A stretch of 20,544 nucleotides of DNA from an uncultured Flavonifractor sp. (GTDB lineage: Bacteria; Bacillota; Clostridia; Oscillospirales; Oscillospiraceae). The notes under the pieces are model-generated. The model searched no databases, had not been told where the DNA came from, and worked only from the letters and a program-made list of their open reading frames with translations. The translations under genes and the position numbers were made by a program. Within the stretch, counting starts at the first letter, position 1. Each line of letters starts with the position of its first letter. Of the stretch, positions 11,981-19,280 are shown in pieces. The stretch is from contig CANDFO010000041.1 of the NCBI GenBank assembly GCA_947384055.1, positions 1-20,544 on the forward strand, written 5' to 3'.

Positions 11981-12707
11981 AGCGCCCCGCCTTTCGTTTA
12001 ATCATCATAATCCACAGCAGGGAGGACAGCCGGTTCAGCCCCTGGAGGATATCCGGCCGGGTGACGGCCCCTTCCGGCCCCCGGAAGGCGTCATAGGCCG
12101 CCAACTCAGTCCGGCGGACGGCGGTGCGCGCCTGATTCAGGGCCAGCAGCGCCGGACCGTCGGTGTACCGGGGAAGAAAATGGCCCTGCCCAAAATGCCG
12201 CTCCGGATAGTGGGAGTACTCCCGCAGCTCCTCGGGGCCGTATCCGCACAGGCGGAGCTCCCCCACCGGCTCCTCCAGCACGTCAAAGCGGATGAACCGC
12301 CGGACAAAGCCCAGCACCTCCTCCAGTTCCTCTGTCAGGGTGTGCAGGCCCTCCCCCTCCGCCGCCTGCTGTGCCAGCAGAAGCTCCCCCTCCAGGGCGT
12401 CGATCTGCCCCCGGAAGGCGATGCGGGGGTGGTCCTTAAAGACCAGCGTATTCCCCCGCAGATGGGTCATGTGCTCCGGCTTCTCCGTCAGAACTGCGCC
12501 AAAGAGGGTCTGATAGCGGGGAGACGGCCGGCCATGGGCCGCCTCCCCCTCCCGGGCCTTTCCCTGGGGATAGACCACTTCCACCTGATGGTCCCGGAGG
12601 TAGTCCCTGGCCCCGGGTGTGAGCACCTGGTCCCGGCGGACCACCACCGGTCCCCGGGTTCCGTTGTCGGACATGCGGCGCACATCCTCCTCACTGAGCA
12701 GCGCCAT
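11907..12707 (-). CDS. eutT: ATP:cob(I)alamin adenosyltransferase EutT
   Basis: 266-residue enzyme that makes adenosylcobalamin, the cofactor of EutBC. It shows the EutT/PduO core: THLRGNTLVFKDHPRIAFRGQID (about 81-103) and RPDILQGLNRLSSLLWIMMI (217-236), the latter nearly identical to the Escherichia coli EutT end. The metal-binding HX11CCX2C motif of enterobacterial EutT is absent. This agrees with the Firmicutes class of EutT (studied in Listeria) that needs no metal. The ATG at 12707 shares one base with the stop of the shell gene (TAATG), and no clear RBS is present, so it probably relies on coupling. The last 30 residues are a low-complexity Gly/Ala/Pro/Arg tail translated across the start of pduL. 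Confidence 0.9.
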   Translation of the reverse strand: MALLSEEDVRRMSDNGTRGPVVVRRDQVLTPGARDYLRDHQVEVVYPQGKAREGEAAHGRPSPRYQTLFGAVLTEKPEHMTHLRGNTLVFKDHPRIAFRGQIDALEGELLLAQQAAEGEGLHTLTEELEEVLGFVRRFIRFDVLEEPVGELRLCGYGPEELREYSHYPERHFGQGHFLPRYTDGPALLALNQARTAVRRTELAAYDAFRGPEGAVTRPDILQGLNRLSSLLWIMMIKRKAGRYERSEHNEPGPAGGGAAGPAHRGN

Positions 12708-13003
12708 TACCCGTTGTACTCATCCTTGGCGTGGGGGAGAATCTGGTCCACCTCCGCGTGGGGACGGGGGATTACATGGACCGAGATGAGCTCGCCCACC
12801 TTCTCGGCGGCGGCGGCTCCCGCGTCGGTGGCGGCCTTCACCGCCCCAACGTCTCCCCGGACCATGACCGTCACCAGGCCGCCGCCCACCTGCTCCTTGC
12901 CCACCAGCTGTACATTGGCGGACTTAACCATGGCGTCGGCGGCTTCAATAGCCCCCACCAGTCCCTTGGTCTCTACCATACCCAGCGCATTTGTATTTGC
13001 CAT
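12707..13003 (-). CDS. eutM: BMC-H shell protein, EutM/PduA-like (short form)
   Basis: 98-residue canonical BMC-H protein. It begins MANTNALGMVETKGLVGAIEA, has the hexamer-pore region VMVRGDVGAVKAATDAG and ends VHVIPRPHAEVDQILP. Such proteins form hexagonal tiles that make the facets of the microcompartment and let substrate through a central pore. The ATG at 13003 has GGAAAGGAG 7 bases upstream, one of the best ribosome binding sites in the operon, so this short product should be the major form. The same frame continues upstream without a stop for 135 codons (see the long form). It is the only BMC-H gene in the window and, with eutL, the only shell gene. Confidence 0.9.
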   Translation of the reverse strand: MANTNALGMVETKGLVGAIEAADAMVKSANVQLVGKEQVGGGLVTVMVRGDVGAVKAATDAGAAAAEKVGELISVHVIPRPHAEVDQILPHAKDEYNG

Positions 13004-13408
13004 TTGCTTGCTCCTTTCCTTTGTGGCCCTCCTTGCGGAGGGGCGCTCCGGTACCGCCGGAGCGGCAGCCTCCGCCGCCGGTACACCGCTGCGGCCGCGC
13101 TTCTTTCCCGTATTTCCGGCGGCTTTCGCCGTCTTTTTTCCTTTGGCCTCTTCCGGGTGAGCGGCCGCGTAGCTGCCGCTGCCCGCCCCCCTGTGCGCTC
13201 CGGCGGAGGCGGCGGTCTCCGGCGGAAGATGGGGTGCGCCGCCCACGGTGCCGCCCGCCTCATGATGGGTGGGGAAAACCGGATGGGCCTGGTCGTCCTC
13301 CATCCCCTGGGGGGCCTCCGCCATCAGGGAGTTGGACAGGGCCTGGACCTCCTGGAGAATGGCCTCCTGGGGATTCAGCAGCACCCCGTCAGCGTTGACT
13401 TCGCTCAT
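12707..13408 (-). CDS. Long form of the BMC-H shell protein with 135-residue N-terminal extension
   Basis: The 233-residue reading frame begins at ATG 13408, overlapping the eutE stop as ATGA, and ends with the complete EutM-like domain (residues 136-233). Extension: residues about 12-31 (NPQEAILQEVQALSNSLMAE) look like an amphipathic helix. About 32-85 is Gly/Ala/His/Pro-rich, and about 86-135 is a Lys/Arg/Ala-rich disordered stretch. Codons in the first 80 positions are G/C-ending as in the neighbours, which supports real coding. PduB/PduB' offers a precedent for long and short shell forms from one frame with an internal start. There the extra N-terminus links shell and enzymes. Alternatively the extension was a separate gene whose stop was lost, or it is open by chance in GC-rich DNA. 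Confidence 0.6.
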   Translation of the reverse strand: MSEVNADGVLLNPQEAILQEVQALSNSLMAEAPQGMEDDQAHPVFPTHHEAGGTVGGAPHLPPETAASAGAHRGAGSGSYAAAHPEEAKGKKTAKAAGNTGKKRGRSGVPAAEAAAPAVPERPSARRATKERSKQMANTNALGMVETKGLVGAIEAADAMVKSANVQLVGKEQVGGGLVTVMVRGDVGAVKAATDAGAAAAEKVGELISVHVIPRPHAEVDQILPHAKDEYNG

Positions 13409-14871
13409 ACCCGCAGCCTCCTCAGCAGCTGCTCAACCAGCTGCTCCAGGCCGGGGACCGCCTCGGCGCCGCACAGCTGGCCGGGCACGGCGGAGGCCCC
13501 CTGCCGGAGGTCCTCCAGCTCCCGCACACCCCAGGCTGCCCGCTTGATGTTGATCAGGTCCAGGGGCCCGATGTTGTTGGAGCTGGAAGAGCCGCCCACC
13601 GCCCCGCACCCCAGAGTCAGGGCGGGGAAGAGGCAGGTGGTGGCCCCGATGCCGCCCAGGGAGGCGGCGGTGTTTACCAGCACCCGGCTTGCGGGGACCT
13701 CCTGGGCAAACCGCCGGACCACGCCCTCGTCCTCGGCGTGGATGGCAAAGGTGTGGCCCGCGCCCTCCCATTCCAGAATCTCCACGCACCGGCGGAGCAC
13801 CGCCTCCTCGTCCTCCTCCACATAATAGGCCAGAATCAGCCCCAGCTTCTCGCTGGAGTAGGGATGTCCCCGGCCTACGCCGGTCTCCCTGGCCACCAGC
13901 ACCCGGGCAGAGGGAGGCACCCGCTCCAGCCCCGCCAGTTTCGCCACCGTCTCCACGGACTTGCCCACAATGGCCGGGTTCATGGTGCCGTTGGGCCGCA
14001 GAATGAAGCGGGAGAGCTTCTCCGTCTCCTCCCGGTCCAGCAGATAGGCGCCCTGGGCCTTCAGCGCGGCGGTGACGGCCCCTTCCAGCTCCCGGGTGAC
14101 AATGATAGACTGCTCGCTGGCGCAGACCGTACCGTTGTCAAAGGTTTTAGAGTCCAGGATGCGCCGGACAGCCCGGTTCACATCGGCGGTGCGGTGGATA
14201 TAGGCCGGGCCGTTGCCCGCCCCCACGCCGATGGCCGGCGTTCCGGAGGAGTAGGCCGACCGAACCATGGCGCTCCCCCCGGTGGCCAGAATCAGCCGGG
14301 TATGCTCGTGCTTCATCAGGGCCTGAGTCGCCTCCAGCGTGGGGGTGGTGATGCAGGAGACGGCCCCCGCCGGGGCCCCGGCGCTCTCCGCCGCCCGGCG
14401 GACCACGTTCACCGTCTCGGTGATGCAGCTGACCGCGCTGGGGTGGGGAGAGAAGATGATGGGATTGCCGGCCTTCATACAGATCATGGCTTTATAAATC
14501 ACAGTGGAGGTGGGGTTGGTGGAGGGCACCAGCCCCGCCACGACCCCTACCGGCACCCCGATGTCCACAATCCGCTTTTCCCGGTTTTCCGCCAGAATGC
14601 CGTGGGTGCGCTCGTCCTTGATGGCGTCGTAGAGGGTCAGGGCGGCAAAGCGGTTTTTGAGCTCCTTGTCCGCCTTCCGGCCGAAGCCGGTCTCCTCCAC
14701 GGCCATATCCGCCAGCCGCCGGGCGTGCTCCGCCGCGGCCACCGAGATGGCCGCCGTTATTTTGTCCAGCTCCGCCTGGCTCATACGCGCCAGCACCCGC
14801 TGGGCTTGCCGGGCCTGGGCAATCAAGCCGCGCACTTCCTGGATGGACTGTAAATCCTTGTCAAGCTGCAT
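13405..14871 (-). CDS. eutE: CoA-acylating acetaldehyde dehydrogenase EutE
   Basis: 488-residue aldehyde dehydrogenase that oxidises acetaldehyde with CoA and NAD+ to acetyl-CoA in the compartment lumen. The nucleotide-binding part includes VPSTNPTSTVIYKAMICMKAGNP. The catalytic Cys is C250 in FDNGTVCASEQS. GVGAGNGPAYI and the C-terminal GGIGATTCLFPALTLGCG/SSSSNNIGPLDLINIKR blocks are typical of the EutE/PduP group. It is about 20 residues longer than the enterobacterial protein because of a C-terminal tail ending GLEQLVEQLLRRLRV, an amphipathic helix of the encapsulation-peptide kind. The ATG at 14871 lies 2 bases after the eutL stop with GGGAGG upstream. Its NADH is re-oxidised by EutG. Confidence 0.95.
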   Translation of the reverse strand: MQLDKDLQSIQEVRGLIAQARQAQRVLARMSQAELDKITAAISVAAAEHARRLADMAVEETGFGRKADKELKNRFAALTLYDAIKDERTHGILAENREKRIVDIGVPVGVVAGLVPSTNPTSTVIYKAMICMKAGNPIIFSPHPSAVSCITETVNVVRRAAESAGAPAGAVSCITTPTLEATQALMKHEHTRLILATGGSAMVRSAYSSGTPAIGVGAGNGPAYIHRTADVNRAVRRILDSKTFDNGTVCASEQSIIVTRELEGAVTAALKAQGAYLLDREETEKLSRFILRPNGTMNPAIVGKSVETVAKLAGLERVPPSARVLVARETGVGRGHPYSSEKLGLILAYYVEEDEEAVLRRCVEILEWEGAGHTFAIHAEDEGVVRRFAQEVPASRVLVNTAASLGGIGATTCLFPALTLGCGAVGGSSSSNNIGPLDLINIKRAAWGVRELEDLRQGASAVPGQLCGAEAVPGLEQLVEQLLRRLRV

Positions 14872-14873
14872 CC

Positions 14874-15524
14874 CTATACCTCCCTTGGGTGTGCGGCCGC
14901 GTCCTGAACCGCCTGAGCAAAGGCTGCCGCCGCCGCGTGGCAGGCGGACTGGGTGCCTGTAAGCAGGCCGCCGCCGAAGTTGGTCTCACTGGGGGGCTCA
15001 AAAAGGGTCATGAGCTCCACGTCAGAGGCTTTCATGGCCTCATCCAGCCCCACCACCGCCTCCAGGGGCGGGGCGATCAGATAGGCCAGGGCCTCTCCCT
15101 CCCGCACGCCGGCAGTTTTGGACAGATAGCTCCCGGTGCGGGAGACCGTATGGGCAAAATAGATAACCGAGTCGTCGGAATTGGCGGAGCGGAAGCCCAC
15201 CTGGGCCATAAACTCCACACAGGCCCGCAGGCCGGACTCCACCTCCGCCGGGTCAGGCCCCGCCAGAATGCCGATAACCTCTCCGGCCAGCCTGGTGCTG
15301 GCGTTGGCGGCCCCGGCGTAGAGGGACCGGCCGTAAACCACCTCTACCGTGGCGGCTTTGGTGGCCTCATCCAGGGCGCAGTAGGTCACGTCGTCGCTGT
15401 CGGCGGTGATGATGCCGATGGAGCGGTAGGACCGGGGCAGCTTGAGCTTTTTCGCCAGAGTCTCGCTGACGTTGGCGATGGTGTGGGTGGCCAGCACATT
15501 GGCGGGCAGCAGGTCTCCGGTCAT
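14874..15524 (-). CDS. eutL: Tandem-domain shell protein EutL
   Basis: 216-residue shell protein with two BMC domains in tandem, forming trimers that tile like hexamers and have a gated pore. Recognisable stretches are PRSYRSIGIITADSDDVTYCALDEATKAA, VVYGRSLYAGAANASTRLAGEVIGIL, and the second-domain equivalents DDSVIYFAHTVSRTGSYLSK and FEPPSETNFGGGLLTGTQSAC. Length matches the enterobacterial EutL (219). The ATG at 15524 overlaps the eutC stop (ATGA), with AAGGGGG upstream. Known EutL proteins bind ethanolamine near the small pores. The structural residues cannot be verified by eye here. Confidence 0.95.
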   Translation of the reverse strand: MTGDLLPANVLATHTIANVSETLAKKLKLPRSYRSIGIITADSDDVTYCALDEATKAATVEVVYGRSLYAGAANASTRLAGEVIGILAGPDPAEVESGLRACVEFMAQVGFRSANSDDSVIYFAHTVSRTGSYLSKTAGVREGEALAYLIAPPLEAVVGLDEAMKASDVELMTLFEPPSETNFGGGLLTGTQSACHAAAAAFAQAVQDAAAHPREV

Positions 15525-16423
15525 GTCGCCGCCCCCTTTCCGTGCAGGTCGATGCCGGAGGCCTTTTTCTCCAGCATTGTCTTGACCAGCTCCGCAATAT
15601 GAGCCCCCGCCTCCACCGCGGTGGTGCCCTGCCGGTGGATATTGGACACCACCGTGCGCTTGGACTCGGGAATGCCGATGTGGGGCCGGTAGGTCAGGTA
15701 GGCGGACATGGACTCCGCCGTCACCAGGCCGGGGCGCTCGCCCACCAGCATGCAGACCACCTCTGCCCCGGTCAGCTCCCCGATGTGGTCGGAGGCCCCC
15801 ACCCGGCAGTATTTTACAAAGAGCACCGGGCCGGTCTGGATGCCGTAGCTCTTCAGGCCGTTCTGAATGGCCTGCATACAGTCAGAGGCATTGGCTTCAA
15901 TGGCGGCGGAGGACAGGCCGTCCCCCACCACCAGGGCCACCTGGGGATTCCGGCCAAAGGTTTTCTGAATGATGGCCTGGTTCTGCTCGTCAAACCGCCG
16001 GCCCCGGTCCGGCCGGGTGAGGTACTCATCCTTTTCGGTGCAGAGGGTCTGGGAGAAAGTCCAGCCGTTTTTCCGGACAAACTCCTCCGCCACATGGGAA
16101 AACACCGAGTCCTGCGCTGCCGCGTGGTCGCAGCGCATCCGCAGCATGGTGGCGGTTTTGTACCGGGCCCCTGCCCGGCCCACCCCCAGCCGCGCGGGGG
16201 TGCGGCGCTTCAGGTCCAGAAAGGCGGGGCCGTTTCTGGGGTCCTTTACCAGATACTGCTGCCGCAGGTCGGTCTGGGAGATATCCTCCAGACAGCCGCC
16301 GCCGGTATTGCCCTCCGGCTCCATGGGGTGATAGTCGGACCCCTTTACCTGGGGGGTGGGGGCCTGACCCGCCAGCTCCACAATCATGCGCTCCACCAGA
16401 GCGCGCAGTTCCTGTTCGTTCAT
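15521..16423 (-). CDS. eutC: Ethanolamine ammonia-lyase small subunit EutC
   Basis: 300-residue small subunit, close to the 295 of E. coli. With EutB it forms the adenosylcobalamin-dependent lyase that splits ethanolamine into acetaldehyde and ammonia, and EutC contributes to cobalamin binding. Family signatures include KDPRNGPAFLDLKRRTPARLGVGRAG, FSQTLCTEKDEYLTRPDRGRRF, the GDGLSSAAIEAN loop and YRPHIGIPESKRTVVSNIH. The N-terminal helix NEQELRALVERMIVELAG resembles the encapsulation peptide described for EutC, and a Pro/Gly-rich linker (about 22-40) separates it from the enzyme core. The ATG at 16423 has AGGGGGG upstream and lies 12 bases after eutB. It overlaps eutL by 4 bases. Confidence 0.95.
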   Translation of the reverse strand: MNEQELRALVERMIVELAGQAPTPQVKGSDYHPMEPEGNTGGGCLEDISQTDLRQQYLVKDPRNGPAFLDLKRRTPARLGVGRAGARYKTATMLRMRCDHAAAQDSVFSHVAEEFVRKNGWTFSQTLCTEKDEYLTRPDRGRRFDEQNQAIIQKTFGRNPQVALVVGDGLSSAAIEANASDCMQAIQNGLKSYGIQTGPVLFVKYCRVGASDHIGELTGAEVVCMLVGERPGLVTAESMSAYLTYRPHIGIPESKRTVVSNIHRQGTTAVEAGAHIAELVKTMLEKKASGIDLHGKGAAT

Positions 16424-16435
16424 GCGCTTGCCCCC

Positions 16436-17800
16436 CTATGCCAGCAGGACGGACGCGTCCCCGGCCAGGGGCGTCAGCCTGTTATTCTCTACAAAGCCCA
16501 TTTTCTCCAGCCACCGCTGGAAGGGCTCAATGGCCGTCAGGCCGAAGAGCTCCCGCAGGGCCGCCGTCTCGTGGAAGCCGGTGGTCTGATAGTTGAGCAT
16601 CACGTCGTCCCCATGGGGTATGCCCATAAAGTAGTTGCACCCGGCGGCGGTGAGGAGAACGGCCAAATCCTCAATGTCGTTCTGGTCTGCCTTCATGTGG
16701 TTGGTGTAACAGGCGTCGCACCCCATAGGGATGCCGGTGAGCTTGCCCATAAAGTGGTCCTCCAGGCCTGCCCGGATCACCTGCTTGGAGTTGTATAGAT
16801 ACTCAGGGCCGATAAAGCCCACCACCGTATTCACCAGGAAGGGCTGGAACCGCTTGGCAAAGCCGTAGCACCGGGCCTCCATAACCACCTGGTCCGCGCC
16901 GTGGTGGGCCTCGGAGGACAGCTCGGAGCCCTGTCCGGTCTCAAAATACATGACGTTGGGGCCGGCGGCGTTCCCCTCCCGCAGGGCCAGCTGCCGGGCC
17001 TCTTCAAGGAGCTTTCCGTCCAGGCCAAAGGCCTCGTTCCCCTTCTGTGAACCGGCAATGGACTGGAAGATCAGGTCGCAGGGGGCCCCCTGGCGCACCG
17101 CCTCCATCTGAGTGGTTACGTGGGCCAGCACGCAGATCTGGGTGGGAATCTCCCAGCGGGTGCGGATTTCATGGAAGCGGTCCAGCACCCGGCGGACGCT
17201 CTCCACACTGTCATCCACGGGGTTGAGCCCCAGCACCGCGTCCCCCGCCCCATAGGTCAGCCCCTCCAGCAGGGAGGCCATGATGCCGTCCGGGTCGTCG
17301 GTTGGATGGTTGGGCTGAAGGCGGCAGGACAGAGTGCCCTCCACGCCGATGGTGGTGTTGCAGTGAGCAGTGACCCGCATTTTCCGGGCGGCATAGATCA
17401 GGTCCAGATTGCTCATGATCTTGGCGGCGGCGGCGATCATCTCCGCCGTCAGGCCCCGGCTTACCCGGCGGATATCCGCGCCGGAGGTGGTCTCCGCCAG
17501 CAGCCACTCCCGCAGCTCGGACACCGTCCAGTTCTTGACGGAGTCATAGATCTTCTCGTTGACATCATCTTGGATAATGCGCGTAACTTCATCCTCTTCA
17601 TAAGAGACCGCCGGGTGATTGCGCAGGTCGGCCAGGGTCAGATTGGCCACAACCACCTTGGCCGCCACCCGTTCCTCGGCGTTTTCGGCGGCGATGCCCG
17701 CCAGACGGTCGCCGGACTTCTCCTCGTTGGCTTTGGCCAGCGCGTCCTTCACCGAACTAAATTCATACACATGATTCAGCAGCTTGGTCTTGAGTATCAA
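16436..17800 (-). CDS. eutB: Ethanolamine ammonia-lyase large subunit EutB
   Basis: 454-residue TIM-barrel catalytic subunit. With a start at TTG 17800 (reading MILKTKLLNHVYEF), the active-site residues fall at the same numbers as in Salmonella EutB: R160 and Q162 in CRLQPNH, N193 in GLNPVDD, E287 in YFETGQGSE and D362 in GCDACYTNH. TTG is preferred because AAAGGAG is 7 bases before it, whereas a GTG at 17809 overlaps the RBS itself. All catalytic residues are present, so the enzyme should be active. It is preceded by a 49-base gap from eutA with two small hairpins, and followed by eutC after 12 bases. Confidence 0.96.
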   Translation of the reverse strand: MILKTKLLNHVYEFSSVKDALAKANEEKSGDRLAGIAAENAEERVAAKVVVANLTLADLRNHPAVSYEEDEVTRIIQDDVNEKIYDSVKNWTVSELREWLLAETTSGADIRRVSRGLTAEMIAAAAKIMSNLDLIYAARKMRVTAHCNTTIGVEGTLSCRLQPNHPTDDPDGIMASLLEGLTYGAGDAVLGLNPVDDSVESVRRVLDRFHEIRTRWEIPTQICVLAHVTTQMEAVRQGAPCDLIFQSIAGSQKGNEAFGLDGKLLEEARQLALREGNAAGPNVMYFETGQGSELSSEAHHGADQVVMEARCYGFAKRFQPFLVNTVVGFIGPEYLYNSKQVIRAGLEDHFMGKLTGIPMGCDACYTNHMKADQNDIEDLAVLLTAAGCNYFMGIPHGDDVMLNYQTTGFHETAALRELFGLTAIEPFQRWLEKMGFVENNRLTPLAGDASVLLA

Positions 17801-17817
17801 ATGCGTCACTCCTTTGC

Positions 17818-17859
17818 GGGCGGGAGAGCCCGCCCTGCCAGACTGGGGGTGCTTCCCCC
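17818..17859 (-). other. Two hairpins in the eutA-eutB gap
   Basis: GGGCGGG/CCCGCCC (17818-17824 with 17829-17835, loop AGAG) and GGGGG/CCCCC (17845-17849 with 17855-17859) fill most of the 49-base gap between eutA and eutB, just before the eutB ribosome binding site. Neither is followed by a T run. A segmental mRNA processing or stabilising role to raise EutB/EutC output relative to EutA is plausible. Confidence 0.4.
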
Positions 17860-19280
17860 TATTGATGAAACACCAGCGTCTTGACGACCACCGGCAGAAC
17901 CGTCCCTCCGGCAGCCGGCGGACCGATGTCGATATAGTCCCCGTTGTCCACCCCTACGCTGTCCAGGCACAGAAGGGGCCCCGGCGTCAGGGGGGCCATG
18001 GCCTGGCCCAGCGCCTTGGCCAGGTCGGATTCCACCGCCACCACCAGGGGATGTCCCGCCTGCCGCAGCTCCTCCAGCCCCAAAACCACCTCCCGGGCCA
18101 GGGCCTGGATGCGGGCATAGCTGGGTGAGGGCTCTCCCCGCAGACCCAGGGCTACAGGCCCGCGGCCCTCCTGGTCATACCAGCGGAGCTTTTCCCGAAC
18201 CGCTCCGGCCAGCCCTGCCGTATCCGCCTCCTCTGCCTGGGTAAGCTTGAGTATAGGCAGGTTTTTCAGGGGAAAGGTGATATCCCGGTAATAGATAGTG
18301 GATCCGGAGAGCTCAGTGGCGTGGCTTCCGGCCCCCACCACCGTGGCCCGGATGGTCTCGGCCCCCCGGCGGAGCCGGACTCCGCGGAAGGCCGGGGACT
18401 CCCGGATGGCCCGCCCCAGCAGGGGGCCGATGTCCCCGTAAGTCAGCCAGTCCGGAGGCTCGGCGTAAATGCAGTCGGCCACCCCGCCGGAAAAGGAGCA
18501 TACCGGGACAGTCTCCGGCGGCTCCCACCGGGTCCCCTCGGTGAGAAGGGCCTCCAGCAGCTCCCGGCCGGGCCGCAGACCCGCCGCCTGCTCCAGCGCG
18601 CCGGTGAGGGCCGCCAGCAGAGGGGCGAAGGTCTCCGGCGCGGTCCGCTGCCCTGTGCGCAGGGCGGGAATCACTCCGCGGGCCGCCAGTGTTTCCACCA
18701 CCGGGGAGACATAGGTGATCTCTCCCGCCGGATTCAGCTTGATCAGCCGGCCGCCTACGTCCAGACAGCCGGTGCCCGCCAGTTCCCCGTGGGAATACCG
18801 GGCCAGATTGGAGGTGCCCCCGCCGATATCGAAATTGAGCACCTCCGTATGGTGTTCCCGGGCGTATTCGTCCGCTCCGGCGCCCCGGGCGGCCAGAATA
18901 CTCTCCAGATCCGGCCCGGCGGTGGCCACCACAAAGTCCCCCGCGAACTCCGAAAGGGCGGTGAGGACTTCCTGGGCGTTCTCTTTCCGGGCGGTCTCCC
19001 CAGTGATGATCACCGCTCCGGTGGCAATCTCCTCTTTACGGAAGCCCGACGCCCGGTATTCCTCCGCCACGATGGAGCGCACCCCCTCCGCATCAATTAC
19101 CGTATTGGATTTCAGGGGGGTGAAGTGGACGCCGCTGCGGTAGAGGACCTCCCGCTCCGCGATGTCCACCCGGGGGACGGAAAAGGGATTGGCCCGGTTC
19201 TCCAGAGTCAGCCGGGAGATGACAAACTGTGTGGTGGATGTGCCGATGTCAATGCCCACCGATAAGAGCTGCTCCGCCAC
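17859..19280 (-). CDS. eutA: Ethanolamine ammonia-lyase reactivating factor EutA
   Basis: 473-residue ATPase of the actin/Hsp70 fold (E. coli EutA has 467) that releases damaged cobalamin from EutBC so that fresh adenosylcobalamin can bind. Phosphate-binding loops are visible: SVGIDIGTSTTQF near the N-terminus and LNFDIGGGTSNLARY near the middle. Family stretches include YRSGVHFTPL, ETARKENAQEVL and VCSFSGGVADCIY. The start is GTG at 19280, the base after the eutG stop codon, with AAAGGAG 9 bases upstream inside eutG. The two genes are exactly adjacent. It is followed by the hairpin-containing gap before eutB. Confidence 0.94.
   Translation of the reverse strand: MAEQLLSVGIDIGTSTTQFVISRLTLENRANPFSVPRVDIAEREVLYRSGVHFTPLKSNTVIDAEGVRSIVAEEYRASGFRKEEIATGAVIITGETARKENAQEVLTALSEFAGDFVVATAGPDLESILAARGAGADEYAREHHTEVLNFDIGGGTSNLARYSHGELAGTGCLDVGGRLIKLNPAGEITYVSPVVETLAARGVIPALRTGQRTAPETFAPLLAALTGALEQAAGLRPGRELLEALLTEGTRWEPPETVPVCSFSGGVADCIYAEPPDWLTYGDIGPLLGRAIRESPAFRGVRLRRGAETIRATVVGAGSHATELSGSTIYYRDITFPLKNLPILKLTQAEEADTAGLAGAVREKLRWYDQEGRGPVALGLRGEPSPSYARIQALAREVVLGLEELRQAGHPLVVAVESDLAKALGQAMAPLTPGPLLCLDSVGVDNGDYIDIGPPAAGGTVLPVVVKTLVFHQ

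Noticed and set aside
13738..14853. Plus-strand open frame opposite eutE
   Set aside because: High GC leaves antisense frames open. EutE motifs prove the minus strand.
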